The notes: generated from the sequence alone by a model not told the origin. DNA of 54,417 nucleotides from Nostoc sp. NMS2 (GCF_017115105.1 NZ_JABXKH010000067.1:1-54417); one strand, 5' to 3'. Counted from the first letter of the stretch, positions 8,904 to 17,782 are shown. Made by a program: numbers and translations.

Positions 8904-9599
8904 GTGATTAGCTTTAATCAGTACAAAGCTTTAACTTTCGATTGTTATGGAACCCTGATTGATTGGGAGAACGGCATTTTAAGAGCGCTCAAGCCAATTC
9001 TGCTTGCACACAACATCAATTTGGATAACGAGCAAATTCTGGAACTTTTTGCTAATTTTGAAGCCGAACTAGAAAAAGGGGATTATATCAAATATCGGGA
9101 AGTTTTGAAGAGAGTGGTCAAAAAATTTGGTGAACGATTTGGCTTTGAGCCAACTGCCAAGGAACTAAATTCACTTGCTGATTCGATTCAGAATTGGCTG
9201 CCTTTCCCCGATACAGTTGAGGCACTTAAAACCCTTAAGCAAAAGTTTCAGCTAGTAATTATCTCCAATATTGATGACGACCTCTTTGCTTTCTCAGCAA
9301 AGCACTTGGAGGTAGAATTTGACCAGATAATCACAGCAGAACAGGCAAAAAGTTACAAACCTTCCTTAAACAACTTCAGACTAGCTATAGAGAGAATTGA
9401 TTTGCCGCTAGAGCAGATATTACATGTTGCTGCTAGTGTATATCATGATATCGTGACAGCCAAATCTCTGGGACTATCAACAATCTGGGTAAATCGTCGA
9501 GCAGATCAAAAAGGGGTTGGTGCTAACTTATCAGCAGTCAGTCAACCTGATTTAGAAGTACCTGATTTGAAAACTCTCGCTGCTTTAAATTCACAGTAA
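8904..9599 (+). CDS. HAD-superfamily hydrolase, haloacid dehalogenase type II
   Basis: A 231-residue cytoplasmic hydrolase. Motif I is LTFDCYGTLIDWENG with the nucleophilic Asp; motif II is in LVIISNIDDD; the motif III lysine is in AKSYKPS; motif IV is represented by HVAASVYHDIVTAKSLG. This pattern is that of L-2-haloacid dehalogenase-like proteins, many of which are really phosphatases of small metabolites. The start is GTG at 8904: the ATG two bases upstream is followed at once by TGA, and a GGAG sits 9 bases before the GTG. It stands alone, so the substrate cannot be judged. Confidence 0.85.
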   Translation: MISFNQYKALTFDCYGTLIDWENGILRALKPILLAHNINLDNEQILELFANFEAELEKGDYIKYREVLKRVVKKFGERFGFEPTAKELNSLADSIQNWLPFPDTVEALKTLKQKFQLVIISNIDDDLFAFSAKHLEVEFDQIITAEQAKSYKPSLNNFRLAIERIDLPLEQILHVAASVYHDIVTAKSLGLSTIWVNRRADQKGVGANLSAVSQPDLEVPDLKTLAALNSQ

Positions 9600-9925
9600 T
9601 TTGCTGGTCTTACAAACCACTACGTGTCTACGATAAATTAAGCTTTTTGGTAATTTTTGCGTCAGGATTCATTGAGTGATGTTATCGGATTATTGCCCGA
9701 AAATAGCAGAAAATTGGAGGAATATAGGGAGATGCTAAAGAAAGAATTTGTTGTTAAAAAACGAAACAGGGATTGCAACATAGATTAATTCTGTCTTACT
9801 CTGGAAAAACTACTACATCAGTTTAAGTTCCTAAACTTTGGGAACCACAGCACATAACTGACTCTCCTTTCGTCAGCATCCTGCCAATAAACTTGTTCAA
9901 TCAAACACTTTGATAGCCTAAAACG
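9600..9925. other. Intergenic region, no gene seen
   Basis: 326 bases between the HAD gene and the next gene. The sequence is AT-rich with scattered stops in all frames. No convincing hairpin terminator or repeat family was recognised. Confidence 0.5.
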
Positions 9926-10795
9926 ATGAAAGCATCTGCTAATTTCGACTTTGAAGACGAGAAATTTAATGCACCGCCTTCTCAAGTCATCCCTTGGTGT
10001 CAGATGATTAATCCTCGGTATGGCACAGATGGTATGCAATCCCACGGTTTGGCCATTAAGCTAGATAATGCCAATGCTGTCGGCTTTGTGCCAGATAATA
10101 ATTGGCAGCAGGTAGAGCATGAATTTAGTTCTGGAGTCGAAACAGTCTTTATTAGCACTACTCCCAACTTGGTTTTAGTGCGTCGGGGCCCATTGTCTGT
10201 CAAAGACCGGGAAAGTGGTCTAAAACTGGGTACGCTCAAAGAGAATTATGATGCTTTTTTAGCAGACAAACTAAAATTTAAAACCTTTACCCGTTATCTA
10301 ATTTTTATAGTGGGTGAGAATAAAAAGTTTTTACATGAATCACCACTACAACTAACTCTTAATGGGGCCGCTGGAGCGAGTTTCAGCAAAACCTACTGTG
10401 AATATCAACAAGGTAAAGTAGTTAGTGGATTCGTTGCTGAACTAGAAAAAGCTTATGCTGTCTACCGTAAGCAGCCTTTAACACCAAAAGGCCCTTTGTT
10501 CCATGCTCACGGAATTTTTTGCCCGATAATTGAGTGTGAAGAAAGAGGTATTGAACCAAATACAGTTTTAGTCGCTTCAACTGTAGACTACAAACATCCC
10601 ACGGTAGGGACTTTAACTCAATATTTAATAGCTTCGGATTCTCTGGAGTCTGCAATGATTTGCAAGACTTTTGAAGAATACAAAGATTTTGGGAAGGAAC
10701 CTGTAAAACCAGAAACGCCTAAATTGGCAATGGCAGGTGTTTCTAATTCTTACGTTTATGCCGATGAAGATGATTTTGCTTATCCGCCGTATTAG
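9926..10795 (+). CDS. Conserved cyanobacterial protein, DUF5895-like
   Basis: A 289-residue soluble protein without signal peptide or membrane segment. The N-terminus (FDFEDEKFNAPPSQVIPWCQ) and the segment MINPRYGTDGMQ resemble a cyanobacterial family that I believe is catalogued as DUF5895; this is from memory. The tail is acidic and tyrosine-rich (SYVYADEDDFAYPPY). No catalytic motif is evident and no function can be assigned. It stands alone; immediately downstream is a G-rich minisatellite. Confidence 0.7.
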   Translation: MKASANFDFEDEKFNAPPSQVIPWCQMINPRYGTDGMQSHGLAIKLDNANAVGFVPDNNWQQVEHEFSSGVETVFISTTPNLVLVRRGPLSVKDRESGLKLGTLKENYDAFLADKLKFKTFTRYLIFIVGENKKFLHESPLQLTLNGAAGASFSKTYCEYQQGKVVSGFVAELEKAYAVYRKQPLTPKGPLFHAHGIFCPIIECEERGIEPNTVLVASTVDYKHPTVGTLTQYLIASDSLESAMICKTFEEYKDFGKEPVKPETPKLAMAGVSNSYVYADEDDFAYPPY

Positions 10796-10803
10796 GTACG
10801 AAG

Positions 10804-10890
10804 CAAGGGGGCAGGGAGCAGGGGGCAGGGAGTAGGGGGCAGGGGGCAGGGGGCAGGGGGAAATACCAATGCCCATGCCCCATTCCCAAT
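10804..10890. repeat. G-rich minisatellite and CCCATGCCC-type repeat
   Basis: Repeated units of GGGGGCAGG and GGGAGCAGG type followed by CCAATGCCCATGCCCC-like units. Similar tracts occur at 23160-23197 (opposite strand), 26753-26790 and 32725-32790. They are slippage-prone and lie between convergent genes. Confidence 0.75.
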
Positions 10891-10899
10891 GCCTAATGC

Positions 10900-12186
10900 C
10901 TATTCTTTGAGCAGCAAATAATATAGTGAACCATTCCCGCCTGTGATGCCAGCGCGATCGCCTGCTAGTTTACCAGACCCCATAAAATAATCCACTCGGC
11001 CCGGGCCTTTGATGGCGCTTCCTGTATCCTGGTCAAGCACAAAGCGGCTGACAGTCCGATTCTCTAGTTTGCCACGACCAGCAAAATAGGGAAATGAGTT
11101 ATAAATCAGTGCCAGCGCTCCTGGTGGCATGAGAGACTTATCTGTAGCAATAGAACGTTCTGCTGTCACTGGCACATGAATACTGCCTGTAGCAGCGTTT
11201 CCGCCAGTTTCTTGGAAGAAAATAAACCGTTCCCAACGCGGCAGATAATTGTTCAACTCCTGGGGTTTTTGCCGGAAATAACTAATTAGACGTGGCATTG
11301 TCAATCCATTTAGTGGCAGTTTCCCATCTTTGGCTAGTTCTTTGCCGATACTAGTCCAGGGGTAATCAGTTCCACCTGCATAGCCAACTGACGTTGTTTT
11401 GCCATTAGTTAACTTAATTTGGGCAGAACCTTGGATATGTACCATGTATGCGTCTAAGCGATCGCGGAACCAAAGCAGTTCTAAACCGTGCAATTTGCTC
11501 TTATTCCCTTGTAAACCATCCTTTCCTTCCAAATCAATTCGTTTTGGGTGAGGTTTCGGCCATTGACTGAAATCAGGTGGCAGGCGATAAAGGGGATACT
11601 TATATATTGCAGTTCTGACACGGCTAGCGGTGTAAACAGGTTCGTAGTAAGCAGTGAATTTAACAGTACCCTTGCCATCGTTGCCCACAGACTGGTAAAA
11701 GACAAACTCACGGCGGACAGCAGATTGTAATTGGGCTGGTGACTTAGAACTGACAACCAGTTGGCGGAAACGTACCAAACTTCGGCGGACGCGATCGAGG
11801 GTAATTTCCTTGATTGGATAATTTTGATATGCTGCGATCGCCTCACCCTTTGTTAGGTAGATCAGACTGTTATCAATGGAAGCCAACAACGCATTGCGAT
11901 CGCCTCCGGTGGGCGAAGCGCCAACGCCTGTTTTACCTCTTTGACCCCAAATTTGGTCATCCCAACCCAAGCACCTCTGCTGGAGCCTACAATCGCTTCC
12001 TATAGCGATCGGTTCAAGCGGCGGTGTTATCTCTGGAGTGATTGGTATTGGCACTGGCGAGAGATCGGGAGTAGTCGGTATTGGCAACGGCAGTAAGTTA
12101 GGAACCTGACCAACAGCCGACCAGAGAGGATTTACAAGGGCAACTCCCAGACTCAAGGAAAGGAAAGCAAGGGTTTTTCTCATCAT
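10900..12186 (-). CDS. mltA: Membrane-bound lytic murein transglycosylase A
   Basis: A 428-residue exported peptidoglycan lytic enzyme. A signal peptide (LAFLSLSLGVALVNPLWSAV) is followed by a proline-rich linker. The MltA domain carries FTAYYEPVYTASRV and VHIQGSAQIKLTNG, and the C-terminal 3D domain carries the conserved aspartates (LDQDTGSAIKGPGRVDYFMG). The enzyme cleaves the MurNAc-GlcNAc bond forming 1,6-anhydro-MurNAc. The linker segment TGVGASPTGGDRNA is encoded by a HIP1-associated palindromic repeat (11895-11930) fused in frame. Tandem ATGs allow a start at 12186 or 12183. The upstream 84-residue gene ends at the base before this start, so the two are translationally coupled. Confidence 0.9.
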   Translation of the reverse strand: MMRKTLAFLSLSLGVALVNPLWSAVGQVPNLLPLPIPTTPDLSPVPIPITPEITPPLEPIAIGSDCRLQQRCLGWDDQIWGQRGKTGVGASPTGGDRNALLASIDNSLIYLTKGEAIAAYQNYPIKEITLDRVRRSLVRFRQLVVSSKSPAQLQSAVRREFVFYQSVGNDGKGTVKFTAYYEPVYTASRVRTAIYKYPLYRLPPDFSQWPKPHPKRIDLEGKDGLQGNKSKLHGLELLWFRDRLDAYMVHIQGSAQIKLTNGKTTSVGYAGGTDYPWTSIGKELAKDGKLPLNGLTMPRLISYFRQKPQELNNYLPRWERFIFFQETGGNAATGSIHVPVTAERSIATDKSLMPPGALALIYNSFPYFAGRGKLENRTVSRFVLDQDTGSAIKGPGRVDYFMGSGKLAGDRAGITGGNGSLYYLLLKE

Positions 12187-12441
12187 TTAGTTGAATCTTT
12201 CAACACTGGAACTAAAAACGGGTTCTACCCGGATTGCTACAATCCGAGAAGGGCGGATTACCATATATTCCCCTTGAATATTTTTGATCGGCACGCTAAT
12301 AAAGTCATTAGAAGCAGATTTTGGCACAAGTTCGCCGCTATACCACTTCTGAAACTCTTGAATAGTAGGAAAACGTACTTCTTCCCGGTGGCCGCTTTCC
12401 AGTAGGAGGAATACGGCATATTCATTTGCAGTTCTAGCCAT
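12187..12441 (-). CDS. Conserved small cyanobacterial protein
   Basis: An 84-residue soluble protein (begins MARTANEYAVFLLLESGH). Alternating beta-strand pattern, no membrane segment and no catalytic motif. Its stop codon abuts the mltA start, so the two form an operon. This type of small protein is commonly conserved in cyanobacteria. I cannot assign a function; a role linked to cell-wall remodelling is only an inference from the operon. Confidence 0.7.
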   Translation of the reverse strand: MARTANEYAVFLLLESGHREEVRFPTIQEFQKWYSGELVPKSASNDFISVPIKNIQGEYMVIRPSRIVAIRVEPVFSSSVERFN

Positions 12442-12499
12442 AAGGTTGAATTATTTAAAAAACATTCAACCCATTGTTAACCACGTAACCCCTGAATGA

Positions 12500-12650
12500 A
12501 AAGGGTAAGCATACGGGATGAGGGGGATGAGGGGGACAAGGGGGAATTATTGAATAAATCTCTCCCTTGTCTCCCCCCTCTCCCTTGTCTCCCCCCTTTC
12601 CCTTGTCGCACAAGTCGCTCAGTACAAGTGCCCCATTCCCAATCCCCAAT
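12500..12650. repeat. GGGGGACAAGGG / CTCCCTTGTC inverted repeat tract
   Basis: A run of GGGGATGAGGGGGACAAGG units is followed after a short AT stretch by its complement, CTCCCTTGTCTCCCCCC units. The two can form a long G/C-rich hairpin. It ends with a fragment of the ACAAGTCGCTCAGTACAAGT repeat. The 12442-12794 interval otherwise shows no gene. Confidence 0.65.
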
Positions 12651-12794
12651 GACTCTTCACTTTAGACGACTAATCCTTTAACCAGTTCCTTAAAAAGTGT
12701 AACGTTGACATTAGTAGCTCTTGCATAACTCTTCAATCAACTTCTGATAAGTCATTGACATTGTTGAACAACAGTTATTCAGGAGGCGAAAATT

Positions 12795-13118
12795 ATGAAA
12801 CTTTACTATCGTTGTCTGAGCTACGAATACAACCCAAGCAAAGTTGCCAGCAAAAAAACAGAACAGCCTTTTCAACCAGTTCCCCAACTTGGGACAGCTT
12901 ATAATTTGATATACCGTGGTGTTAATTATCGTATTGATCCGAATTCCAAATCGGCGGAAGTTCCTCTATCACCAGTAGCCTATAAATTGAGCTTTAGGGG
13001 AATCACCTACTTTGTAAATAAAACTGCACAGGGAGAAATCACTGTAGTCTCTCAACCAGCAATAACTTCAAAAGTTGCAGCACTGCCGATGTCTGAAGAA
13101 TTAAAACTTCAAGAATAA
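12795..13118 (+). CDS. DUF4278 family protein
   Basis: A 107-residue protein with three spaced Y-R-x-x-x-Y motifs: YYRCLSYEY at the start, IYRGVNYRID in the middle and SFRGITYFVNK later. This is the mark of the DUF4278 family, which is widespread in cyanobacteria and often induced by stress. A strong AGGAGG at 12781-12786 lies 8 bases from the ATG. Its stop overlaps the left end of a dispersed MITE-like repeat. Function unknown. Confidence 0.85.
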   Translation: MKLYYRCLSYEYNPSKVASKKTEQPFQPVPQLGTAYNLIYRGVNYRIDPNSKSAEVPLSPVAYKLSFRGITYFVNKTAQGEITVVSQPAITSKVAALPMSEELKLQE

Positions 13119-13292
13119 GTAAGTTGGCTGAAATGAACCAAATTATGTTACGAAACGTAAACAGTCTTAAAGTCCTTACTAATGACCAATACTTCGACTA
13201 CGCGGTTCCTGAGCGTAGTCGAAGGGCAGTACAAGTGACAAAGGACAAATGACAGCCCTTAGCAGTTAGCTTTAATTGCGCCAACCTACTTA
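13117..13292. repeat. MITE-like element, family A, copy 1
   Basis: About 176 bases bounded by imperfect terminal inverted repeats: left TAAGTAAGTTGGC, right complement TAAGTAGGTTGGCGC. The interior has TATGTTACGAAACGTAAACAG, ACTAATGACCAATACTTCG and GACAAATGACAGCC blocks shared with copies at 18361, 28064 and 42765. The left end overlaps the stop codon of the DUF4278 gene. No coding capacity. Confidence 0.75.
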
Positions 13293-13365
13293 TCTACCTC
13301 AACAAATCTTGCCAAAACTGGTAGTTATGCCAAGATGAATTTGAGGACTTAAGGCAAGTGACACA

Positions 13366-14745
13366 ATGTTAGGACAATTATTAGACGGACGTTACCAAGT
13401 CCTCCAAATCTTAGGTGGAGGTGGATTCGGTCAAACCTATATAGCTCAAGATACCCATCGGCCAGGTTTCCCGAAATGCGTTGTCAAACACCTTAAGCCC
13501 GTCACTCGTAGCCCCGAATTTATTGAAACTGCTAGACGGCTATTTACTAGTGAGGCAGAAACACTAGAACAACTGGGCAACCATGACCAAATCCCTCGAC
13601 TTTTAGCCTATTTTGAAGATAACCAAGAGTTCTTCTTGGTGCAAGAGTTCATTGAAGGACATACTCTGAAAGCGGAACTCTCACCCAATCAACTTTGGAC
13701 AGAAGATAAAGTAATTCAACTTCTCCAACAGATGTTGGGTATTCTGCAATTTATTCACAGCCACAACGTTATCCATCGAGATATCAAACCAGACAATATA
13801 ATCAGGCGGCAAAAAGACGGGAAGTTAGTGCTGATTGATTTTGGCGCAGTTAAACAAGTCCAAACTCAACTGCTTACAGTTCCAGGGCGCACGGGGGCTA
13901 CTATTATCATTGGCACCCCAGGATATATGTCTACAGAACAGGGGCAAGGTAAACCCCGTCCTAACAGCGATATTTATTCTTTGGGTATTATTGGTATCCA
14001 ATCGCTGACGGGGTTACATCCTATCAATTTTGAGGAAGATCCAGATACTGGGGAAATTTTTTGGCAACATCAGGCTAATGTCAGTTCTGAGTTGGCATCT
14101 GTGCTATCCAAGATGGTGCTACACCACTTTAAACAGCGCTATCAATCTGCGGCTGAAGTTTTACAGGTGCTTAATCATCTTGATACTAAAGTAGAAGCGC
14201 AATCACTTCAACCAGCATCTTTTACACAACCGCCTCAAGCTTCACTTTCTCAACAAAACTTAATTGGATATCCGCCTGCTTCTATACTGTCTGCGGAAAA
14301 TTACAGCCGCTTAGAAACAATTCTTTTGGAATTTGTCGGCCCCGTTGCCTCAAGATTACTCCGACAAGTTGCGGCATCAGCACTCAACTGCGAAGAATTA
14401 ATTAATCAATTAGCCCTTAATCTTCGAGGAAATCAACAAATTGATTTTAAGAAGAAAACAATGTTTCTATTAGAGAAACCTACTCAACTACAGCAACTTA
14501 CTGTTAAATCGGAAATTAACTCAAACAATTTACCAAGCCAAGAATCTCAAGTAATCAGCGATAGCTTTGTGCATCAGTGTGAGCGGGAATTGGCTGATTT
14601 AATTGGCCCAATAGCTAAGTTTCTAGTCCAAAAAGCTGTTAAGTCTTCTGGGCAAATTTCTCGTGCAGAATTTGTGCAACTTTTAGCATCACAAATTCCC
14701 GAACCTCAAAAAGCTTTACAATTCCAGCAGCGCTTACTTTCTTGA
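13366..14745 (+). CDS. Hanks-type serine/threonine protein kinase
   Basis: A 459-residue kinase. The N-terminal catalytic domain has the glycine loop LGGGGFGQTY, ATP-binding Lys41 (CVVKHLK), catalytic loop HRDIKPDN (137-144) and DFG (158-160), followed by an activation segment and GTPGYMSTEQ. The C-terminal part holds two copies of a helical module of about 40 residues: ETILLEFVGPVASRLLRQVA (about 315 on) and ERELADLIGPIAKFLVQKAV (about 405 on). This module follows kinases in many cyanobacteria and may be an oligomerisation or docking domain. There is no transmembrane segment. The next two genes encode a periplasm-facing sensor and a periplasmic binding protein, suggesting one signalling group. 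Confidence 0.92.
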   Translation: MLGQLLDGRYQVLQILGGGGFGQTYIAQDTHRPGFPKCVVKHLKPVTRSPEFIETARRLFTSEAETLEQLGNHDQIPRLLAYFEDNQEFFLVQEFIEGHTLKAELSPNQLWTEDKVIQLLQQMLGILQFIHSHNVIHRDIKPDNIIRRQKDGKLVLIDFGAVKQVQTQLLTVPGRTGATIIIGTPGYMSTEQGQGKPRPNSDIYSLGIIGIQSLTGLHPINFEEDPDTGEIFWQHQANVSSELASVLSKMVLHHFKQRYQSAAEVLQVLNHLDTKVEAQSLQPASFTQPPQASLSQQNLIGYPPASILSAENYSRLETILLEFVGPVASRLLRQVAASALNCEELINQLALNLRGNQQIDFKKKTMFLLEKPTQLQQLTVKSEINSNNLPSQESQVISDSFVHQCERELADLIGPIAKFLVQKAVKSSGQISRAEFVQLLASQIPEPQKALQFQQRLLS

Positions 14746-14777
14746 TATTTTAAATATTGATTGCGTTTTCCTCACCA

Positions 14778-14836
14778 TAAATTACGAATTACGAACTTGT
14801 ACTGAGCGTAGCCGAAGTATTACGAATTACGAATTA
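14778..14836. repeat. STRR heptamer tract with nested repeat
   Basis: ATTACGA heptamers (the STRR type known from heterocystous cyanobacteria) are split by a 24-base unit, ACTTGTACTGAGCGTAGCCG and following GAAGT. The same split arrangement is seen at 37222-37280 and 44507-44563. Confidence 0.8.
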
Positions 14837-15751
14837 TCAACTTTGGTTATTCAACATCTCCATCGCTATTTTTAAGCTAGCTTTCATCCGATTAAATGCT
14901 TCTGCTAACCCGCCAATCTCATCATTAGAGCTTTCTTCAAAATCAGCGCTCATATCACCAACACTAACTTTTTGAGCTATTTTTTCAATTCTTCTGATGC
15001 GCTGAATCACATATTTTTTGATTAAGAAGTTAATTAAGAAAACTACGATCGCAAAGATAGTAATTAAAAGTCCCATGACCAATATCCAAGTCCGTTTGGC
15101 ATTGGCAAAAATCTCTTGGGAAGGAACAGAGATGATTTGAGCAGAAACAATCTGATTAAGTTGCCAGCCAAAACCATTTTCTGAGCCATAAGTTGCCAAC
15201 TGACTCTTAGGAGCCTGATCTGGTGTAGAATGACATCGCAGACATTTCTGTTGTGTAATCTTTAATGGTCGCGCTATGTAAAATACTTCGCCTTCTGACA
15301 AGTTCCGAAAGCCTGTAATTTCTTGAGTTTGGGAGTCGTTGCGAAAACGTTCTACAAGTTGAGTTTCAAAGTTATCAGCTTTATCGACTAAATTTGTTGG
15401 ATTAAGTGTTGCATCTTTATGAAAAAAGTTTTTAAATTCAGGCTTTTTACGAAAATTCTCAAACACTTCTTTAGAAGAAAAAGTTGGTACGACTTCAGGC
15501 ATGAATGTTGGGTTAGTATCTAGTCTAGGTTCTAACAAGGGATCTATCCGATTTTGTGTATAATCTCTAACCGCGTTCACCATTTGAATGAGAATCTGCG
15601 CTTGAGAAGTTACTTCATTTTGCGCTCTACCCTGAAGTACACTGGATAAGGCAACGCCACTTCCCACAATACTGATTATGAAAACTAATATTAAAAGTAG
15701 GTTAAATTTAGCACCTATTTTTAGGTTTTTTAATGTAATGTTGTTTAACAT
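14837..15751 (-). CDS. Haem-motif (DUF3365/Tll0287-like) HAMP sensor protein
   Basis: A 304-residue membrane protein. TM1 spans about residues 16-38; a periplasmic domain of the DUF3365 type (about 45-215) carries a CxxCH haem c-binding motif, CLRCH at 170-174; TM2 is about 221-243; a HAMP domain follows (about 245-297). The chain then ends: there is no kinase, cyclase or methyl-accepting domain, so it must signal through a partner. The neighbouring Ser/Thr kinase is the obvious candidate (inference). The gene is convergent with that kinase gene and divergent from the PhnD-like binding protein gene. A role in sensing redox state or a small gas ligand is plausible from the family. Confidence 0.82.
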   Translation of the reverse strand: MLNNITLKNLKIGAKFNLLLILVFIISIVGSGVALSSVLQGRAQNEVTSQAQILIQMVNAVRDYTQNRIDPLLEPRLDTNPTFMPEVVPTFSSKEVFENFRKKPEFKNFFHKDATLNPTNLVDKADNFETQLVERFRNDSQTQEITGFRNLSEGEVFYIARPLKITQQKCLRCHSTPDQAPKSQLATYGSENGFGWQLNQIVSAQIISVPSQEIFANAKRTWILVMGLLITIFAIVVFLINFLIKKYVIQRIRRIEKIAQKVSVGDMSADFEESSNDEIGGLAEAFNRMKASLKIAMEMLNNQS

Positions 15752-15933
15752 AACCTAACCAACGAAGGTGGTATCTGAGTTTGTCTAATATTTATTTATA
15801 CCTGTTAGAAAGCATCTCAACAATATTTAAATAAATATTAATTTTTGGCTGCAATATAACCTATTTAGGCAGCAGTCAAACTTATCTAAATTATTTCTGA
15901 AATCCAAGTTATTTCCTTAACCAATAATTAGTG

Positions 15934-16788
15934 ATGTTTTTGCGATTTCCCCGGCGTTTATTTCTGTTTCATTTGCTAGGTTTTACATTTGCTGCCTGCA
16001 AGCCACAAAACGACTTTGAGGGTACGTTAACTGTTGGTGTTCTCAATTATGGTGGAGGCGAACAGATAATTAATCAATATGCTAAATTTAATAGTTATTT
16101 GGGTGAAAAAACAAACTCATACATTCAGCTAGAGCCGGTTTTTAATGAAAATAGAGCGGTTGAGCGCCTTGACGCTCGTGCTTGGTCATTGGTATTTGCT
16201 CCACCTGGTTTAGCGGCTATTGCGATCGCACGGCACCAATATGCTCCTCTGTTTCCTTTAGTAGGTATTAATAATTTGCGCTCAATTTTCGTTGTTCGCA
16301 AAGACAATCCAATTACCGAATTGAAGCAACTGCAAGGTAAAACAGTGGCTTTAGGCCAATTAGGTTCAGCAACAGGATATTATTTTCCTCTTTACAATCT
16401 TTATGGTACAACACTAGCAGAGATCCTATTTGCACCCACACCTAAAGCCGCGCTGGAATTGGTCGCTCAAGGAAAAGCGATCGCTTGTGCTGTCTCTGAG
16501 GCGGAATTGTCTCTCTACGGTTCACAGTTGGCCCCCACCGAATTCCGCATACTATTTAAAGACCCTCACTATGTACCATTAGGTGTGGTCTTGATTGGCC
16601 CGAATGTGGAACGTAACCGTCAAGAGTTCATCCGCAAAGTCATGAGTGATGTGCCTTCTGGTTTAGCCCAAGAAGTGGGGTATGTACCCAATGGACAAGT
16701 ACCAGATTACAAATACATGATTTCTGTGGTTGATCGGGTAAGCTCTATTACTTCTAAGCTGCAAAATAAACCGGTTCGTTTATTTTGA
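15934..16788 (+). CDS. PhnD-like periplasmic substrate-binding protein
   Basis: A 284-residue exported protein from the ATG at 15934 (a GTG lies one codon upstream). The N-terminus has a hydrophobic signal sequence ending FTFAACKP, which is lipobox-like though with Phe at -3. The mature part has the fold signature of phosphate/phosphonate-binding proteins: LTVGVLNYGG near the start, ELKQLQGKTVALGQLGSATG in the middle and YVPLGVVLIGP later. No ABC permease or ATPase gene is adjacent, so it probably acts as a sensory binding protein for the divergent HAMP sensor rather than in transport (inference). Ligand unknown. Confidence 0.78.
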   Translation: MFLRFPRRLFLFHLLGFTFAACKPQNDFEGTLTVGVLNYGGGEQIINQYAKFNSYLGEKTNSYIQLEPVFNENRAVERLDARAWSLVFAPPGLAAIAIARHQYAPLFPLVGINNLRSIFVVRKDNPITELKQLQGKTVALGQLGSATGYYFPLYNLYGTTLAEILFAPTPKAALELVAQGKAIACAVSEAELSLYGSQLAPTEFRILFKDPHYVPLGVVLIGPNVERNRQEFIRKVMSDVPSGLAQEVGYVPNGQVPDYKYMISVVDRVSSITSKLQNKPVRLF

Positions 16789-16834
16789 GATTAGTATTTG
16801 TCATTTGTCATTTGTCGTTTGTTATTTATTAACG

Positions 16835-16955
16835 TTAATTCGACAGACCTCTCCCTCCCAGCCTCCCTCTCCGAAGCGGAAAGGGAGGAGCAACGCAAAA
16901 AGTAGGTTCTTAAGCCTCTCCCCGAAACGGAGAGAGGAATGGAAGCAGGGTTCTT
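16835..16955. repeat. Hairpin-forming repeats
   Basis: Two hairpins in tandem: CCTCCCTCTCCGAAGCGGAAAG with its GGGAGG partner, then CCTCTCCCCGAAACGGAGAG with AGG. The second belongs to the GAGAGAGGAATGGAAG repeat family also found at 55, 22139 and 32792. It separates two convergent genes. Confidence 0.6.
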
Positions 16956-17011
16956 CAGAATCTATCGAACTCAGGTTTTATTAAGAAATGCCAAATGCTA
17001 ACACCTATATC

Positions 17012-17782
17012 TCAAAAAAACAATTTGAATCTTGCTAACTGGTTTTGAATTGTTCCTGTCAAGATTTTATTTAGTTCTGTGGTGTCTTGAAATTGCAAAA
17101 TTTGCTGTGTGGGTAAGTCGAAGGGAAATTGTCCTTCAATATCTGGACGTTGCATTTGTGCTAATACAATCTGTTCAGATCGCTTACTTTGGATAGCATA
17201 GCCAATCTCAATACAGACATTGGGACTGGGAATTAGTTGGGGGGTTTCTTTACCTTCAATACTAGCGATGGGTGTGGTGTCAGCGATAAATAACAAGCTC
17301 TTACGGATTTTTCGCATGATTGTGCGGTTAATCCGTACAGTAGCACCACTGGGGCGAGAGGATTCTACTAATGTTAGAGGAAGGCGCGATCGCAGGTTTA
17401 AACTTTCCAAACTTTTTCGCAGTTCTTCTCTGAGAGCATTCGTGGCAGTAACATACTCAGTTTGATAGGATAAAAAAATCGTTGGTTCTAACTGAGCCAA
17501 CAGTGCCTGTTTGGTAAAATAAATTTCATGACTAATTAAGTCAATGTTGGCGACGCAATAGCCACCACTTCCTTCAATATAAAATTCAATATTTTCCCCT
17601 TCTAGATAGCGCCCAAACCAAGTTGAGTTCTTAACTTCGTCGCTTTCCTCTAAAAAGTCTGCTCTTAATGCCGATCTGAGCAGGCTTTTTTTGCTCAAGC
17701 GAATGTCTGGCGGACGTTTTTCTAGTTCTGGAATCGGCTCGTAATCTTGTAGATACCACGCTCTGAGCGCAATAATTGACAT
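17012..17782 (-). CDS. TIR-like (CAP12/Pycsar-type) nucleotide-binding domain protein, orphan
   Basis: A 256-residue soluble protein. Residues 1-98 are an uncharacterised N-terminal region. Residues about 100-232 look like a TIR-related domain: first strand TIFLSYQTEYVTATNALREE, a central RSLL-type strand (KSLLFIADTTPIAS), then PSPNVCIEIGYAIQSKRSEQ with Glu192 placed like the NADase glutamate, and finally FPFDLPTQQILQF. That order matches the family I know as predicted nucleotide-binding/CAP12-Pycsar TIR proteins, some of which degrade NAD in anti-phage defence. No cyclase or other defence gene is next to it. Alternatives are a housekeeping nucleotide-binding role. The domain call is moderately sure; the function is inference. 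Confidence 0.6.
   Translation of the reverse strand: MSIIALRAWYLQDYEPIPELEKRPPDIRLSKKSLLRSALRADFLEESDEVKNSTWFGRYLEGENIEFYIEGSGGYCVANIDLISHEIYFTKQALLAQLEPTIFLSYQTEYVTATNALREELRKSLESLNLRSRLPLTLVESSRPSGATVRINRTIMRKIRKSLLFIADTTPIASIEGKETPQLIPSPNVCIEIGYAIQSKRSEQIVLAQMQRPDIEGQFPFDLPTQQILQFQDTTELNKILTGTIQNQLARFKLFF

Noticed and set aside
12455..12681. Two overlapping low-complexity reading frames
   Set aside because: Both are translations of the GGGGGACAAGGG / CTCCCTTGTC repeat tract.
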